From the NCBI RefSeq assembly GCF_027579695.1, contig NC_083572.1, positions 17,150,421 through 17,214,420 on the forward strand: 64,000 bases of DNA, read 5' to 3'. Made by a program: the position numbers and the translations under genes. This document shows positions 50,314 through 62,056 of the stretch, piece after piece; position 1 is the first letter of the stretch; every line of letters starts with the position of its first letter. The notes beneath the pieces were generated by a model that saw only the letters and a program-made list of their open reading frames with translations, ran no database searches and had not been told where the DNA came from. The DNA comes from Neoarius graeffei. Its lineage: Eukaryota > Chordata > Actinopteri > Siluriformes > Ariidae.

Positions 50314-50884
50314 CTCTCTCAGCAATAAAGGAGGAGAGGGGCGACAGCCCAAGGAAAGCCCCCACAGGAGCGCACAGCATTTGCAGCATAGGCTACCCAA
50401 CTCAGTGCAAGAACAAAGCACTTACAGTGTGTGCAGTAGGCTTCATGCGCATTGTTCTGCACCTCTCGGAGGAAGGGGTAGGTGCCCTGTAAATCTCTGG
50501 AAAAGGTACATTTTCTTTTCGGCATAATTGCTGCGGCATTACTGCTGCTAGCTGCTAGACAAAGAACATTCGCGCCAGTTAATGTTTATTTTATTGTTGC
50601 ATGGCAACACGTTCTGTTGTCTGGAATAATGTGGCTAAATAAACACCCATGCCACAGGGCCAGGGGGCAGTAACCAGGAAAGTTTGCGATTCCTGTCAAT
50701 TCATCAAAATAGTAAATGCAGTCAGACATTTCTCCGCTAATGATTCCTACGCTGCTCAGTCGCAAACGTCGCGAGTAGCGAAAACTGGGACATATCCGTG
50801 TCCCGACAGACTTTTGTCGGGACTCGGGACACACAACCCCAAATCGGGACTGTCCCGGTAAAACCGGGACGTCTGGTCACCCTA
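50314..50884. other. Right part of the second-layer hAT
   Basis: Contains CGGGACTCGGGACAC and CCGGTAAAACCGGGAC, subterminal motifs of this hAT family, before its right terminus. No gene. Confidence 0.5.
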
Positions 50885-51702
50885 GTTAAAGGAGATACGC
50901 AGAACCATTATTTTTAAATACATTTCTGAGTGGATAGTATCTCCATCCTTGACTCTTGTATGCTGCATAAATGGGAATACTAAAAATATATATTTTTTGA
51001 GAGTTAAAATCAAACCGCCAAGTTGGCGTTCGAGCTGCCCCGCTGAGCCAGCCAGCCCTGAGCGTGTGACGTCACAGCGGTAACCGGTTTTAAGGCCGAG
51101 GCCTTTGACAGCTATAGACCAAAGTCATATAAATAAAAATTTATGGTGAAAGTAAGAAATACCGTCACCGACTTGCTCAACTAAGACTGATTTGACTTCA
51201 TTGATTGTGGGTTGACGCTCATTAAAACAGGATGGGTGTTATAACTTATGCAACATACATGTACATGCATGCATTTTCACTGATAAAAGGCTAATTAAAT
51301 AATCAGATGAACTGAGACAATCACATTCTGAAGCAAATAAAATAATCTTATACCAGCAACTTAAACACACGATACAAGTTACATGTATTAATCTAAATGC
51401 AGATAAACAACGTGTTGTTTTGTATCCAAATGAGAGTCGGAGCTTACCCGTCTGCGTTCTCGCTTCTTGAAGGCCGACCTTGTGGCCAATTGTTTTGAAA
51501 CAGTCTGACTTTTAGTTCTTCGTTCGTTCGCTTCTTCCACGTAAGAGTGAAATGGCAACAATATCCAGTTTAGAAATCAGACAGCTGGTCCACTCGTTCT
51601 TTGTTTTCTCCATACTGAGTACTCCGCCATTACTGCTCGGCTCAGGCAATTATTAAAACCCGGGACAGAACGTCACTGGTTTTAGCAACAACTGCGAGGA
51701 GG

Positions 51703-52056
51703 TCACTGCCCGAGCGACATGTCACGTCCTGTTCCCTCCCGGGTTTTAGCAACAACCCTTGGCTCACACTCCGGGAGAACTGGTGCAACTGACCGTGCTT
51801 TCCTTTTCTTGTTTTCTTTTCCTTTAATTGTTGGTACTGCACCCTCTTTCAATACGGGCTTATAGCCAATGCTCCTCAACAGATCAGAGGTCTCGTACGA
51901 GTCTTCAGACCACTTCGTAGGCGGCCAATGTGCCCATGAACTACTCGCAAAACGCATCCAAATCTTTGCAGTTTGAACGTTCTTGGGCCGTGAATGCAAC
52001 ATAAATTCACCTTGTGTCGTGTTGCTGCACCTGCCAGCAACACATCTACGTGGCAT
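51703..52056 (-). pseudogene. THAP-domain remnant of the Kolobok-like element
   Basis: Minus frame MPRRCVAGRCSNTTQGEFML, then HSRPKNVQTAKIWMRFASSS, WPPTKWSEDSYETSDLL and IGYKPVLKEGAVPTIK. The CX4C start, the tryptophan and the AVPTI end are THAP-domain features, a DNA-binding zinc finger. The segment that should carry the last Cys and His is missing, so zinc binding is unlikely. Confidence 0.7.
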
Positions 52057-52320
52057 GGCGATAAATTAGCTCAAAATGGAGGCTCGGAGTTGCAGTCAGC
52101 TCTGTGTTTTAGTATAACAGAAATGGCGAGGAGACCGATAGACTTCCTGTGGTGACATCAAGGTCATTCACTCAGACCGTTACCTATATGAATCACTTTA
52201 ATCGTAAAAATTACTATATTAGATTTATTGTTAACGCTTAAAACTATTCCTGTGCCGTTCTTGAGGGCTCAAGGCGTCTATAAACAAAAGTGAGGCCATG
52301 GCTCTGCGTATCTGCTTTAA

Positions 52321-52471
52321 GGTTTTCCTGTTTCACACATTCCTGCAGACACTTAACCAAACATCAGATATCATTTATACTGCCCCATGTGGTGATATAC
52401 AGTACATCCAGCTGAAGCAGCTCCAAGACATGGTTTTTGTCTTTACAGATAATAGAATCCACTTGGCTGGT
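52321..52471. other. polg2 intron 1 between transposon nests
   Basis: About 150 bases of unassigned sequence between the Kolobok TTAA and the Harbinger TTA; it continues after the latter at 55457. No exon matching POLG2 is visible. Confidence 0.4.
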
Positions 52472-52616
52472 TTAGGCTACGTTCACACTGCAGGCTGAAG
52501 TGACTCAAATCCGATCTTTTCGCCCATATGTGACCTGTATCCGATCTTTTATTGACAATATGAACGACACAGATCCGATTTTTTTCAAATCCGACCCAGG
52601 CCGTTTGGATATGTGG

Positions 52617-54540
52617 TAGGGCTGCTCGATATTGGAAAAAATCAATATCGCGATTTTTTCAGTAAATATCGATATCGCGATTTTTAAAACGATATTTATA
52701 CACCTTTTTTTAAAGCCCTGATCATCAACACCTGAGGCACCGGGCCACATTTTTATAGTACAGGCCTCATAGGCTACCTGTCAACCCTTCCCGTTGTACC
52801 CTGAAACGCCTTTTACTTAAACTATTTACTGTGCAAGCGCGTACTTTGCATAGGTCCTATCGCCTGCACAAGGCTCACGTTCTCCTCACTCAACATTTCC
52901 GATCACAGAGTTTGGAGCCAGCGCTGGTATTACCAGTGATTACTGCGTAACGTCCACACTGGCTCGTAGCCAGCCAAGGATAAAATCTCTCTCTCACACA
53001 CACACTACAACGTAAGCTTGTGTGTTGTTAAGACACCAACATTAAAACACGCACACACACGGACTGGCCATTGGGAGTAGCGGGAGTTTGTGGGCCGGCG
53101 GAGAAAAAAAAAAAAGTTGCGCGCTGGCCTTTAATATGATAAGCAATGTTAACAGTTTCTTTAAGAAACTGTTAACATTGCTTATCATATTAAAGGCCAG
53201 CGCGCAACTGTAATAAGCAATGTTAACAGTTTGTTAAAGAAACTGTTAACATTGCATATCATATTAAAGGCCAGCGCGCAACTGTTTTGTTTTTTTCTCC
53301 GCCGGCCCACACTGAACCACCGGGAAAACTCCCGCTACTCCCGATGGCCAGTCCGTGTGTGAACACGCACAATATAGAGACAAGTCCTTAAGAATTAACA
53401 TACATGAAAATAGCTCAGCGGCATGTAAACATTCCCTGAAAGTGTAGGTGGCACTGCGGCTAGATGCTACGTGAAATGGCACAAGGCAAACACCATGCGT
53501 CGCTCAGTCAACAGACAAAATCCACGAACCCAGTAGTCCTCCTACTACTGTGGGTTAGTGTTCTGTGGCCAAAAACACCCTATGCACAGTCATTCCAAAA
53601 CATCCCCACTAGTTGCAGGTTATGTCTCAAATACAGATATGCGTTGTGGATTAAGCGATCTATTTTCAAGCATCAGGCTTCTCTTCCTTCATCTTCCAAA
53701 TGTGGACTCCGCTATCTTTTTGGCATGTCAGCATTGAAATACCATTTGCAGAGATATTTCACTCGAAAAGTAAAAGCAACACATGATTAGGGCTACATGA
53801 TTAGCAGGGGGACACCGTTTTAAGCGCACGGAATTTTAAAAACAATGTAATTACATCTGAGTCCGTCTACATCGCGCAATAAACCCGTCCTTAGCAGAAC
53901 CTACTTCAAAGCATGATGCTAGCTGCAGATGCACAAGTCAAAATCAAATGAACCCAAGTAAACATGCCGCGGCGGGCAACATTAATAACCAAATTGCCTT
54001 ACCTTAAAACGCTGCCTTGACCACAGGACGACTCGCAATTATTCCACTTAAATCCACACGGTTTAACACATCTAACACAGCTAGCAAGCTGGATATGTGC
54101 TAATATTGTTGTGCTTGTTTTCTTCCGTAGATGCCATTTTTACATTACCCAGTCCCACATCCAAAAATATGACGTAAATATGTTAATTGTATTATTATAA
54201 CTATTAGCAAGCAAATCAAACAACATATTAAGAAATCAATATATCAAATCACCCGACACGTATGAAAACAGAAGAATTGATTTTTTACTGTTGCGGAGAT
54301 ATCGCGGGAGTAGAATGGATGACGTATGCAAGGCTACGGTGTGCCTTAGGGGACAGAAGGGTTCGTTTTACCTTACTGTCACGTCAATGTTATTGTTGTT
54401 TTATTGCCATTGTAGAAATATTGTGCACGTCCCTTTCGACAAATGACAAAAAATCGTTTCATATCGATATTATGAATTTTGATATCGTTTGACACCAATA
54501 TCGATATCGCGATAAAAATACGATATATTGCACAGCTCTA
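52617..54540. mobile_element. hAT element nested in the Harbinger element
   Basis: Ends TAGGGCTGCTCGATAT and complement (TAGAGCTGTGCAATATATCG), with a perfect 8-bp duplication ATATGTGG (52609-52616, 54541-54548). Both subterminal regions have many ATATCGATATCGCG words. The interior lacks transposase and contains a fold-back element. Confidence 0.88.
53053..53361. mobile_element. Fold-back element with a 47-bp perfect palindrome
   Basis: Outer arms CGGACTGGCCATTGGGAGTA and GGGCCGGCGGAGAAAA recur inverted near 53295-53358. Inside, 53115-53161 and 53163-53209 are perfect inverted copies around a single T, followed by a second, imperfect copy (53212-53285). Confidence 0.85.
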
Positions 54541-54702
54541 ATATGTGGTGCTAATTCCGATCCCTATCCGCTCTTTTCATATGCGACTTCAGTCTGAACC
54601 GCCAGGTCGCATTCATCCGACTTACACGTCATCAACAAGCCACAAACGTCACTATTCTGCGCTGAAGTAGGTGGCGGGTCTCTCAAAAAAAGTTACAACA
54701 AC

Positions 54703-55256
54703 ATGGCGCATAATCACGGGCGCAGATAGAGGGTGGGACTCGTCCCACCCAGATTTAAATTCACCTCGTTCGGTCCCCCCCACTTATAGGGAGGAAAAAA
54801 CGTCTATGCTGTCTTTCTTTGTATAAGGCAAACCTCACGGAAAAATCAAAAGACTAATTACCATTCGGTTTATTGAGGTGCACAGCAGTGTATACATAGT
54901 TGCAACAACTCACATAAAACAAAGACTGATATTCGGTTGGTTGAGCTGCGCAGACTGCACAGGTTGTGAGCTCGAGCTTGGTTGCTATGGTTACTAACAA
55001 CAAGTTTGACAGGCATATCGGGGTTGGTTTGCTGGCAGCTTTGTCCCCCCCAGTTTTTTGTCCCTCCCAGTTCAAAAAACGTATCTGCGCCCCTGCGCAT
55101 GACATCAATGCGAGGGACGCTTCGGGCTGTGAAGGTTCTGAATCTTCTCAATGGAAGGACGCAGAGGTCAGGGAGCTGATTTCCATTTGGGGGGATGCAG
55201 CTATTCAAGCTAGATTGGATGGGTCATACCGCAACCGGGCGGTTTTACTTCCGTAA
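54703..55256 (+). pseudogene. Myb/SANT-like Harbinger accessory protein start, interrupted
   Basis: ATG 54703 gives MAH, and after the hAT at 54715-55095 the frame continues DINARDASGCEGSESSQWKD, then AEVRELISIWGDAAIQARLD and GSYRNRAVL. The W-D-AEV--L--IWGD pattern is the Myb/SANT-like domain carried by Harbinger elements to help the transposase bind DNA and enter the nucleus (known). It stops soon after. Confidence 0.6.
54715..55095 (+). mobile_element. hAT element, CAGGGGCGCAGATAG family (short copy E3)
   Basis: The left end CACGGGCGCAGATAG and right end TATCTGCGCCCCTG bracket about 380 bp that match both ends of E1/E2 but lack their middle. Flanks CGCATAAT and CGCATGAC agree at 6 of 8 positions. 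Confidence 0.75.
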
Positions 55257-55456
55257 ACACTGGCCATGCTCACTGCGTGTGACGTTGTCGTATCCTGCAA
55301 TGCGCATGCGGAACACTTTTAGGTCGCTTTTCGTTCATACTGAGGATCACATACAAGTCGCATATATTTGTTAATGTGAACGACCTCACAAAAAAATCGG
55401 ATTTCACAAAAAAATCGGAATTGAGCATTAAGCCTTGCAGTGTGAACGTAGCGTTA

Positions 55457-55911
55457 GTCATGGAAGCATTTCCAGGCTTTAGGCCAGAGGATACAATAAC
55501 ACGATATATCATTATATTCTCATCCACCTTGTCAGACTGACCTGACCCAGCTCATAAAAAGTTTAATAATGAGGTGATGTTCAGGCAGAAAGGAAGCCTT
55601 GAAGCCGGAGTTGAGAAATCGTGTTCTACACCTTTAAATTACATTCGGGGGAAAATTGCAGGATTTATTTGTCAAATATTTGAGGAGGGGAAAATATTCT
55701 GTTTCCTCCATAATGCAGTGTATGTGTTACAGGTCAAAAAAAAACCCATATATATCCAACCTAGGTAAAGTTTTGGATTATCTAAGATTCTTAAAAAGGA
55801 TTTTCCATCACTTCTTTTATATCTCTCTGTCTGTCTACACCTACCTAGTATTTCTTCTTGTCTGTCTGTTTATGCTTACTTAATCTACCTAATTATCATT
55901 TTTATGCCTCC
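55457..55911. other. polg2 intron 1, unassigned
   Basis: Includes MFRQKGSLEAGVEKS-type short frames that resemble nothing I know, and a TCTGTCTGTCTACACC run. No exon supported. Confidence 0.35.
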
Positions 55912-56516
55912 GCCACCTTAAGGTGCAGGAGGCGTTATGTTTTCGGCTTTTCAGTCTGTCCGTGCGTGCGTCCATCCCGAAACCTTGTGAACACGATATC
56001 TCAAAGGCTAATGAAAGGAATTTCACCAAACTTTCACCATTTGTGCGCTTTGGGACAAACATGAACTGATTAGATTTTGAGGTTAAAAGGTCACAGGTCA
56101 AGATTACTGTGAGGTCAAATGTCCATCCCCAAACCTTGTGAACGCCATATCTCAAAGACTAATGAAAGGAATTTCACCAAACTTTCAACATTTGTGCACT
56201 TTGGTTTTAAAGATGAAATGATTAGATTTTGAGATCAAAAGGTCTAAGGTCAAGGTCACTGTGAGGTCAAATGTCTGTCCGAAAACCTTGTGAACACAAT
56301 ATCTCCAAGGCAAATGAAAGGAATTTCACCAAACTTTCACCATTTGTGCACTTTGGGGACAAACGTTAACTGATGAGATTTTGAGGTTAAAAGGTCACAG
56401 GTCAAGATTACTGTGAGGTCAAATGTCCATCCCCAAATCACAACTTAATAAGGCGTGCAGTCTACCAGGCGGAGGCATCCCCATCGACGCCGTTGGCGTG
56501 GAGTTCTATCTAGTTT
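55912..56516 (+). repeat. Dispersed repeat with internal 152-bp tandem units
   Basis: Starts GCCTCCGCCACCTTAAGGTG and ends GCGGAGGCATCCCCATCGAC through TTCTATCTAGTT. Three units beginning AAACCTTGTGAAC lie at 55980, 56131 and about 56283, plus a partial fourth. A shorter relative with the same kind of ends is at 63125-63270. Confidence 0.7.
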
Positions 56517-56926
56517 AAAAATATCTTTTTTCATACTTAACCGGGATTCAAACTCGGAACCTTCTGATTCTTAACCCAATACCTTTAAGTGCACATCACG
56601 GGTAAATTCAGGAGCAAGATCAATGTAATTCTCCTATTTTATATTAAACTTTGGTGAAATATCTGGAACATTCTGCATTCTCTGCAATTTTTTTTACCTT
56701 GCGCAATACCAGAAAAATTCAGTTGAAATCAAGCCATTTCAGGCGAATTGGTCCGCCTCTGAAAAAACTTGGCATTTGGATTTTCTGGGAAACGTTGATT
56801 TTCGTGACGTCGCGTGCGGGACGCCTCCCTCTGAATCCTACGTCAGCGCTGGTTTGTTTATGAGAAAACGACCTGGTGGTTTTCTGCAAATTTCTTCAAC
56901 GTTATCACGTAATTATTAAAATGGTT
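56517..56926. other. Intronic sequence, unassigned
   Basis: No coding exon, RNA gene or clear transposon end seen between the tandem-unit repeat and the L2 3' tail. Confidence 0.4.
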
Positions 56927-58066
56927 AAATCAAATCAAATCAAATCAAGTTTATTTGTACAGCGCTTTTAACAATAAACATTGTCGCAAAGCAGCTTTAC
57001 AGAATTTGAACGACTTAAAACATGAGCTAATTTTATCCCTAATCTATCCCCAATGAGCAAGCCTGTGGCGACGGTGGCAAGGAAAAACTCCCTCAGACGA
57101 CATGAGGAAGAAACCTCGAGAGGAACCAGACTCAAAAGGGAACCCATCCTCATTTGGGCAGCAACAGACAGCCTGACTATAATATTAACAGTTTTAACAG
57201 GTATAACCCTCAACTGTCCTCATGGGGCCGTCCTTCACAGGAGTGGGGCGATAAAACTCCGACCAGACACAGGGCACCAGGATGGATCAAGCAGGTCTGA
57301 GGGGCAGAAGAGGCCAGCATCTCAATCCCAGGATCAACATGCAACTCAGAGGGACAGATGGGGGGGGAGAGAAAGAAAACACGTTGTTAGGTATGCCCTA
57401 AAAATGACAAGTATTAAATCTGTGTGGTAGGCTCGCAGAGACGAGAGTCTTTACATCAGGCATGACGCACAATGGCATGTTAATATGGTAAAAAATATAT
57501 CATGACCTGCTCTGGCTGGATGCTTGATTGGGTGATGGGAGCACACTCCTCAGCAATGATGAGATGCAGATGGGACCCTTAGGCCTGGCCAAGACAATTC
57601 AGTTACATTTCACCGGGTCTGGGACATGCGACAGAACGTCTGACGGCCGATTCCCTGCAGGCTACGATAGCCAGTCGAGGTCCCCACCGTCTCCACCAAA
57701 AGATTTCCTGTTGACTCCATGTAACTCAGAGGGACAGATTTGGGGTGGGGGGGGGGGGGGGAGAGAAAGAAAACACAGGTGGTTAGGTATGCCCAATGTC
57801 ACCTGAATAAGTAGGAACAGTATACATATTGCACCGAGTACAAGCAGGGACTCCGGCAACTAACTATGACAGCATAACTAAAAGGAGAGAGCCAGAAGGT
57901 AACACAGGCATGAGGGAGCCCCGGGACATAAAGCAGCCAGCCACTGCACCGTCAACAAACTCGAGTGAGCAAGCGAGTGGGGACTGACAGCATCCATACA
58001 TCCCAGTTTACCAAAACACTCTGTCTGAGGACCCTCCAGATCTACTCCTTTACCTCATAAACACCA

Positions 58067-61000
58067 TTAACAAAAGGCTTGACTAAACAGATATGTTTTC
58101 AGCCTAGACTTAAATGCTGAGACTGTGTCTGATTCCCGAACATTACTTGGAAGGCTGTTCCATAACAGTGGGGCTTTGTAAGAAAAGGCTCTGCCCCCTG
58201 ATGTAGCCTTCACTATACGAGGTACCAGCAGATAGCCTGCACCTTTTGATCTAAGTAGGCGTGGCGGGTCATAGAGGAGCAGAAGTTCACTCAGGTACTG
58301 TGGTGCGAGACCATTTAGTGCTTTAAAGGTCAATAGTAGTATTTTATAATCAATACGAAATTTGATTGGGAGCCAATGCAGTGTGGATAAGACAGGCGTG
58401 ATGTGGTCATATTTTCTAGTTCTAGTAAGGACTCTTGCTGCGGCATTTTGAACTAACTGGAGCTTGTTTATGCACTTATTGGAACATCCAGACAGTAAGG
58501 CATTACAATAATCCAACCTGGAGGTAACGAAAGCATGGACTAGTTTTTCTGCATCATGCAATGACATTAAATTTCTTATCTTTGCAATATTTCTGAGATG
58601 AAAGAAAGCTATCCGGGTGATGTTATCAATGTGAGTTTCGAATGAAAGACTGGGGTCAATAATCACTCCGAGGTCTTTTACTGCTGCACGTGAAGAAACA
58701 GAAATGTCATCCAGAGTTACTGTGTAATCAGAAAACTTACTTCTAGCTTTATGTGGTCCTAGCACAAGTACTTCAGTCTTGTCAGAGTTAAGCAGAAGGA
58801 AATTTATAAGCATCCAGTGTCTAATGTCCTTAACACATTCCTCAATTTTATTAAGCTGGTGTCTCTCATCAGGTTTTGCAGAGACATACAACTGTGTGTC
58901 ATCAGCATAACAGTGGAAACTAATACAATGTTTACGAATAATATCGCCCAAAGGTAACATATATAGAGAAAAAAGCAGTGGACCCAAGACAGAACCTTGT
59001 GGAACACCAAACTTTACCTCGGTACGTCTAGAAATATCACCATTTATATCGACATACTGATAACGATCAGTTAGATAAGACCTGAGCCAGGAGAGGGCCA
59101 TTCCCTTAACTCCCACAACATTTTCTAGTCTATCCAGAAGAATGGAATGATCAATGGTATCAAATGCTGCACTAAGGTCAAGCAACACAAGTAGCGAGAC
59201 ACAGCCCTGATCAGACGCCAACAGTAGGTCGTTTACTACTTTAACCAGTGCTGTCTCTGTGCTATGATGAGGTCTAAATCCTGACTGATACATTTCATGG
59301 ATGTTATTCCTATGTAAATATGAGCATAACTGCTGTGCCACAGCTTTTTCAAGGATCTTGGAGATAAAGGGGAGGTTTGATATTGGCCGATAATTGGACA
59401 GCTGACAGGGATCAAGGTCAGGTTTTTTAATCAGGGGTTTGATAACTGCTAGTTTAAAGGATTTGGGTACATAGCCAATCATAAGAGAAGAATTTATTAT
59501 TTTTAGAAGCGGTTCAATTACTCCAGGCATTATCTGTTTGAATAGATGTGTCGGTAAGGGATCTAGTACGCAAGTTGAGGCTTTTGATGTAGAGATTAAT
59601 GAGAGTAATTCAGTTTCTTTTAGGGGAGTAAAACATTCTAACTGATGATCTGATACAGTTATATTGTTAACTACAAGTTCACTTTCATTGTCTAACCTTA
59701 AATTAGTAGTTTGAATTTTTTGTCGGATATTCTCAATTTTGTCATTAAAAAAATTCATGAAGTCGTTGCTACTACATACTGCAGGTGTGCATGTGTCTAT
59801 AGTGGACTTATTCCTGGTTAATTTTGCTACAGTATTAAATAGGAATCTAGGATTATTTTTGTTATCTTCTATTAGGGAGGAGAGATATGTTGATCTCGCA
59901 GCACTAAGAGCTTTTTTATACTTCAGGAAGCTCTCCTTCCACGCCAATTTGAACACTACCAATTTTGTTTGACGCCATTTACGTTCCAATTTTCGAGTGG
60001 TCTGTTTTAATGTGCGAGTGTCATCATTATACCAGGGTGCTAATTTTTTGTCTCTGACCATTTTCCTTTTTAGAGGAGCTACATTATCTAAAGTATGGCG
60101 GAATGTTGACTCTAAGCATTCAGTTGCCTGATCGAGTTCTGCAGGGGCTGACAGTGACCCAATCAAAGTTGACAGCTCTGGGAGATCATTTATAAAGCTC
60201 TGTGCAGTAGTTGACGTGAAAGTACGTTTAATACAGTAGCGTGGTGAGGTGCATATATTATTACTCAGACATATTTTGAATGAGATGAGACAATGATCTG
60301 AGATAACTTCAGACTGTGGAAGTATGACTGTATTGTCTACGTTTAATCTGAATGTTAGTATTAGATCAAGGGTGTGACCACCATTATGGGTCGGTCCTAT
60401 GACATTCTGCTTAATCCCGACTGAATCTAAGATGGACACAAACGCTGTTTTTAAAGGGTCTTCTGGGTTATCAAAGTGAATATTAAAATCTCCGACAACT
60501 AAAGCTTTGTCTAAGGAAATAACCAAATCTGAGATAAAATCTGCAAATTCAGAAAGAAACTCAGAATATGGCCCCGGGGGCCTGTAAATAATAAGCAATG
60601 GAATTAACTGGGTAGACTTATTTTTTGAGGCTACATACATTATATGAGTATGAAGAACTTCAAATGTATTAAATTTATAACCAGGTTTGTGTGTTACACC
60701 TAGATAATCGTTATAAATAACCGCGACGCCTCCTCCTCTGCCAGTTAGACGAGGCTGGTGTATATAACTGTATCCAGGAGGACTCGCTTCATTTAATGCT
60801 ATATATTCATTTGGCTTAATCCATGTTTCTGTTAAACACAGTACATTAAACTCCTGATCAGTAATGAGTTCATTAACCATTAGCGCTTTAGATGTAAGAG
60901 ATCTAATATTTAATAGCCCCACCTTTAGATCAAAGGTGCTGGCAGCAGCTGTACAGTCAGTCTGATCTAATTTTATATTGATTAGGTTACTGGAACAAAC

Positions 61001-61141
61001 TCTCTGAAAATTTCTACCTTTTTGTTGAGCTCGGGGAACAGACACAGTCTCGATGTAGTGGGCCCTGAGTGACGACTCTGTGCAGCTAGCAGACAGTCGG
61101 TTTAGCCTGTTCGTCTGCTCCCTGGCCTTGGCTCTGGATTG
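58067..61141 (-). CDS. L2 ORF2: endonuclease and reverse transcriptase
   Basis: An open frame of about 1,024 codons without internal stops. APE endonuclease: [35 protein letters not shown] and SDHCLISF, all catalytic motifs present. Reverse transcriptase: [58 protein letters not shown] and [10 protein letters not shown] (YADD). The C-terminus [14 protein letters not shown] and [14 protein letters not shown] is typical of L2/CR1. The first 32 codons after the ORF1 stop contain no ATG, and the first Met (SKALMVNEL) lies after the first endonuclease motif, so the start is not a normal AUG. Confidence 0.9.
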   Translation of the reverse strand, partial: QSRAKAREQTNRLNRLSASCTESSLRAHYIETVSVPRAQQKGRNFQRVCSSNLINIKLDQTDCTAAASTFDLKVGLLNIRSLTSKALMVNELITDQEFNVLCLTETWIKPNEYIALNEASPPGYSYIHQPRLTGRGGGVAVIYNDYLGVTHKPGYKFNTFEVLHTHIMYVASKNKSTQLIPLLIIYRPPGPYSEFLSEFADFISDLVISLDKALVVGDFNIHFDNPEDPLKTAFVSILDSVGIKQNVIGPTHNGGHTLDLILTFRLNVDNTVILPQSEVISDHCLISFKICLSNNICTSPRYCIKRTFTSTTAQSFINDLPELSTLIGSLSAPAELDQATECLESTFRHTLDNVAPLKRKMVRDKKLAPWYNDDTRTLKQTTRKLERKWRQTKLVVFKLAWKESFLKYKKALSAARSTYLSSLIEDNKNNPRFLFNTVAKLTRNKSTIDTCTPAVCSSNDFMNFFNDKIENIRQKIQTTNLRLDNESELVVNNITVSDHQLECFTPLKETELLSLISTSKASTCVLDPLPTHLFKQIMPGVIEPLLKIINSSLMIGYVPKSFKLAVIKPLIKKPDLDPCQLSNYRPISNLPFISKILEKAVAQQLCSYLHRNNIHEMYQSGFRPHHSTETALVKVVNDLLLASDQGCVSLLVLLDLSAAFDTIDHSILLDRLENVVGVKGMALSWLRSYLTDRYQYVDINGDISRRTEVKFGVPQGSVLGPLLFSLYMLPLGDIIRKHCISFHCYADDTQLYVSAKPDERHQLNKIEECVKDIRHWMLINFLLLNSDKTEVLVLGPHKARSKFSDYTVTLDDISVSSRAAVKDLGVIIDPSLSFETHIDNITRIAFFHLRNIAKIRNLMSLHDAEKLVHAFVTSRLDYCNALLSGCSNKCINKLQLVQNAAARVLTRTRKYDHITPVLSTLHWLPIKFRIDYKILLLTFKALNGLAPQYLSELLLLYDPPRLLRSKGAGYLLVPRIVKATSGGRAFSYKAPLLWNSLPSNVRESDTVSAFKSRLKTYLFSQAFC

Positions 61142-62056
61142 TCAGAAATTAACTAGGCCTGTTCTGAGACTATGACCTATGCTGCAGGAAATGAGAGCAG
61201 CACCTTCCCGAGTGGGATGGATACCGTCCCGCCCTAACAGGCCAGCAGTGCCCTCAAAATTAGCCCAATTATCTATAAAGCCCACACTGTTTTCAGAGCA
61301 CCACCTGTACAACCAGCAGTTCAGCGACCATAACCTGCTGTAAGCTACATCGCCACGCCGCATTGGGATGGGGCCAGAGCATACTACAGCATCGGACATC
61401 GCCTTCGCTAATTTAAACACCTCTACAAAGTTACTCTTAGTAACCTCAGACTGACGAAGGCGTATATCATTAGCTCCTGCATGGATAACTATCTTTGAGA
61501 ACCTGTGCTTGCCTAGGACCCTAAGATTACCTGCTATGTCCGGCGCCCTGGCTCCCGGTATACACCTGACTAAAGCTGCTGGTGCCCCTAAAGGCTGAGC
61601 TAATTTCACGTGCCGTATGATAGAGTCCCCTATAACCAGAGCTCTTTCAGGTTTCTCAGTGGGTGCATCACTAAGGAGAGCAAACCTGTTCGACACGTGA
61701 CGCGGAGAGGAGTGGTGCTCCCGTGGGCGAGCCTCAGCGGTAGCTTTGGCTCTACGCTTATGCCGCCGAGCCGTCACCCATTCGCCCCGCTGTAAGGGCT
61801 CTAATGCCGGAGTTGGGGGATTGCTAACTCCACCTAGGGCGTCCAGACTTTCCCTAACAGAAACTACACTGTTCTCACGCTCACTAACCTGCTCTAAAGC
61901 CTGGACACGCGCTTCTAGCACTGAAATCTTCTCCGTCAGAGAGCTAACTAATCTGCACTTATCACAAGTAAAGCTAATAGAGCTATCGCTAGTGACGGAG
62001 GAAGAATGACTAAACATCCTGCACTCAGCACACTGAACAGGCTGAAGGGGTGCCAT
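61142..62056 (-). CDS. L2 ORF1: zinc-finger, coiled coil and SGNH esterase
   Basis: From ATG 62056, 304 residues. CAECRMFSH and CDKCRLVS give a Cys-rich zinc-binding start, followed by a predicted coiled coil (LTEKISVLEARVQALEQVSE) for trimer-like assembly. A C-terminal SGNH hydrolase has block I ALVIGDSIIRH (Ser), HAGANDIR (Asn) and GRDGIHPTREGA (Asp-His). Esterase-bearing ORF1 proteins are known from zebrafish L2 elements and act with RNA in the retrotransposition particle. It ends at TGA 61142-61144, in the same frame as ORF2. Confidence 0.88.
   Translation of the reverse strand: MAPLQPVQCAECRMFSHSSSVTSDSSISFTCDKCRLVSSLTEKISVLEARVQALEQVSERENSVVSVRESLDALGGVSNPPTPALEPLQRGEWVTARRHKRRAKATAEARPREHHSSPRHVSNRFALLSDAPTEKPERALVIGDSIIRHVKLAQPLGAPAALVRCIPGARAPDIAGNLRVLGKHRFSKIVIHAGANDIRLRQSEVTKSNFVEVFKLAKAMSDAVVCSGPIPMRRGDVAYSRLWSLNCWLYRWCSENSVGFIDNWANFEGTAGLLGRDGIHPTREGAALISCSIGHSLRTGLVNF

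Larger units (their letters stand above)
43840..50884. mobile_element. hAT element, TAGGGTGACCAGA family, second layer
   Basis: The left end TAGAGTCACCAGATTTCCC and the reverse complement of the right end (TAGGGTGACCAGACGTCCC) match. A perfect 8-bp duplication GTTAAAGG flanks it (43832-43839, 50885-50892). The two GTTAAAGG copies share the Kolobok terminus and its TTAA, showing insertion three bases inside that element. Confidence 0.8.
43837..52316. mobile_element. Kolobok-like element, outermost layer of the nest in polg2 intron 1
   Basis: The left end AGG... follows TTAA (43833-43836). After the hAT insertion it resumes at 50893 (AGATACGCAGAACC), and it ends GGCTCTGCGTATCTGCT followed by TTAA (52317-52320). 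TTAA duplication and a THAP-domain gene are Kolobok traits. Net length without the insertion is about 1.43 kb. Confidence 0.7.
52475..55453 (+). mobile_element. Harbinger-like element
   Basis: Ends GGCTACGTTCACACTGCAGG and (reverse complement of right) CGCTACGTTCACACTGCAAGG, with TTA on both sides (52472-52474, 55454-55456), the PIF/Harbinger target. It contains a Myb/SANT-like gene start, and two nested hATs occupy most of its length. Confidence 0.75.
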
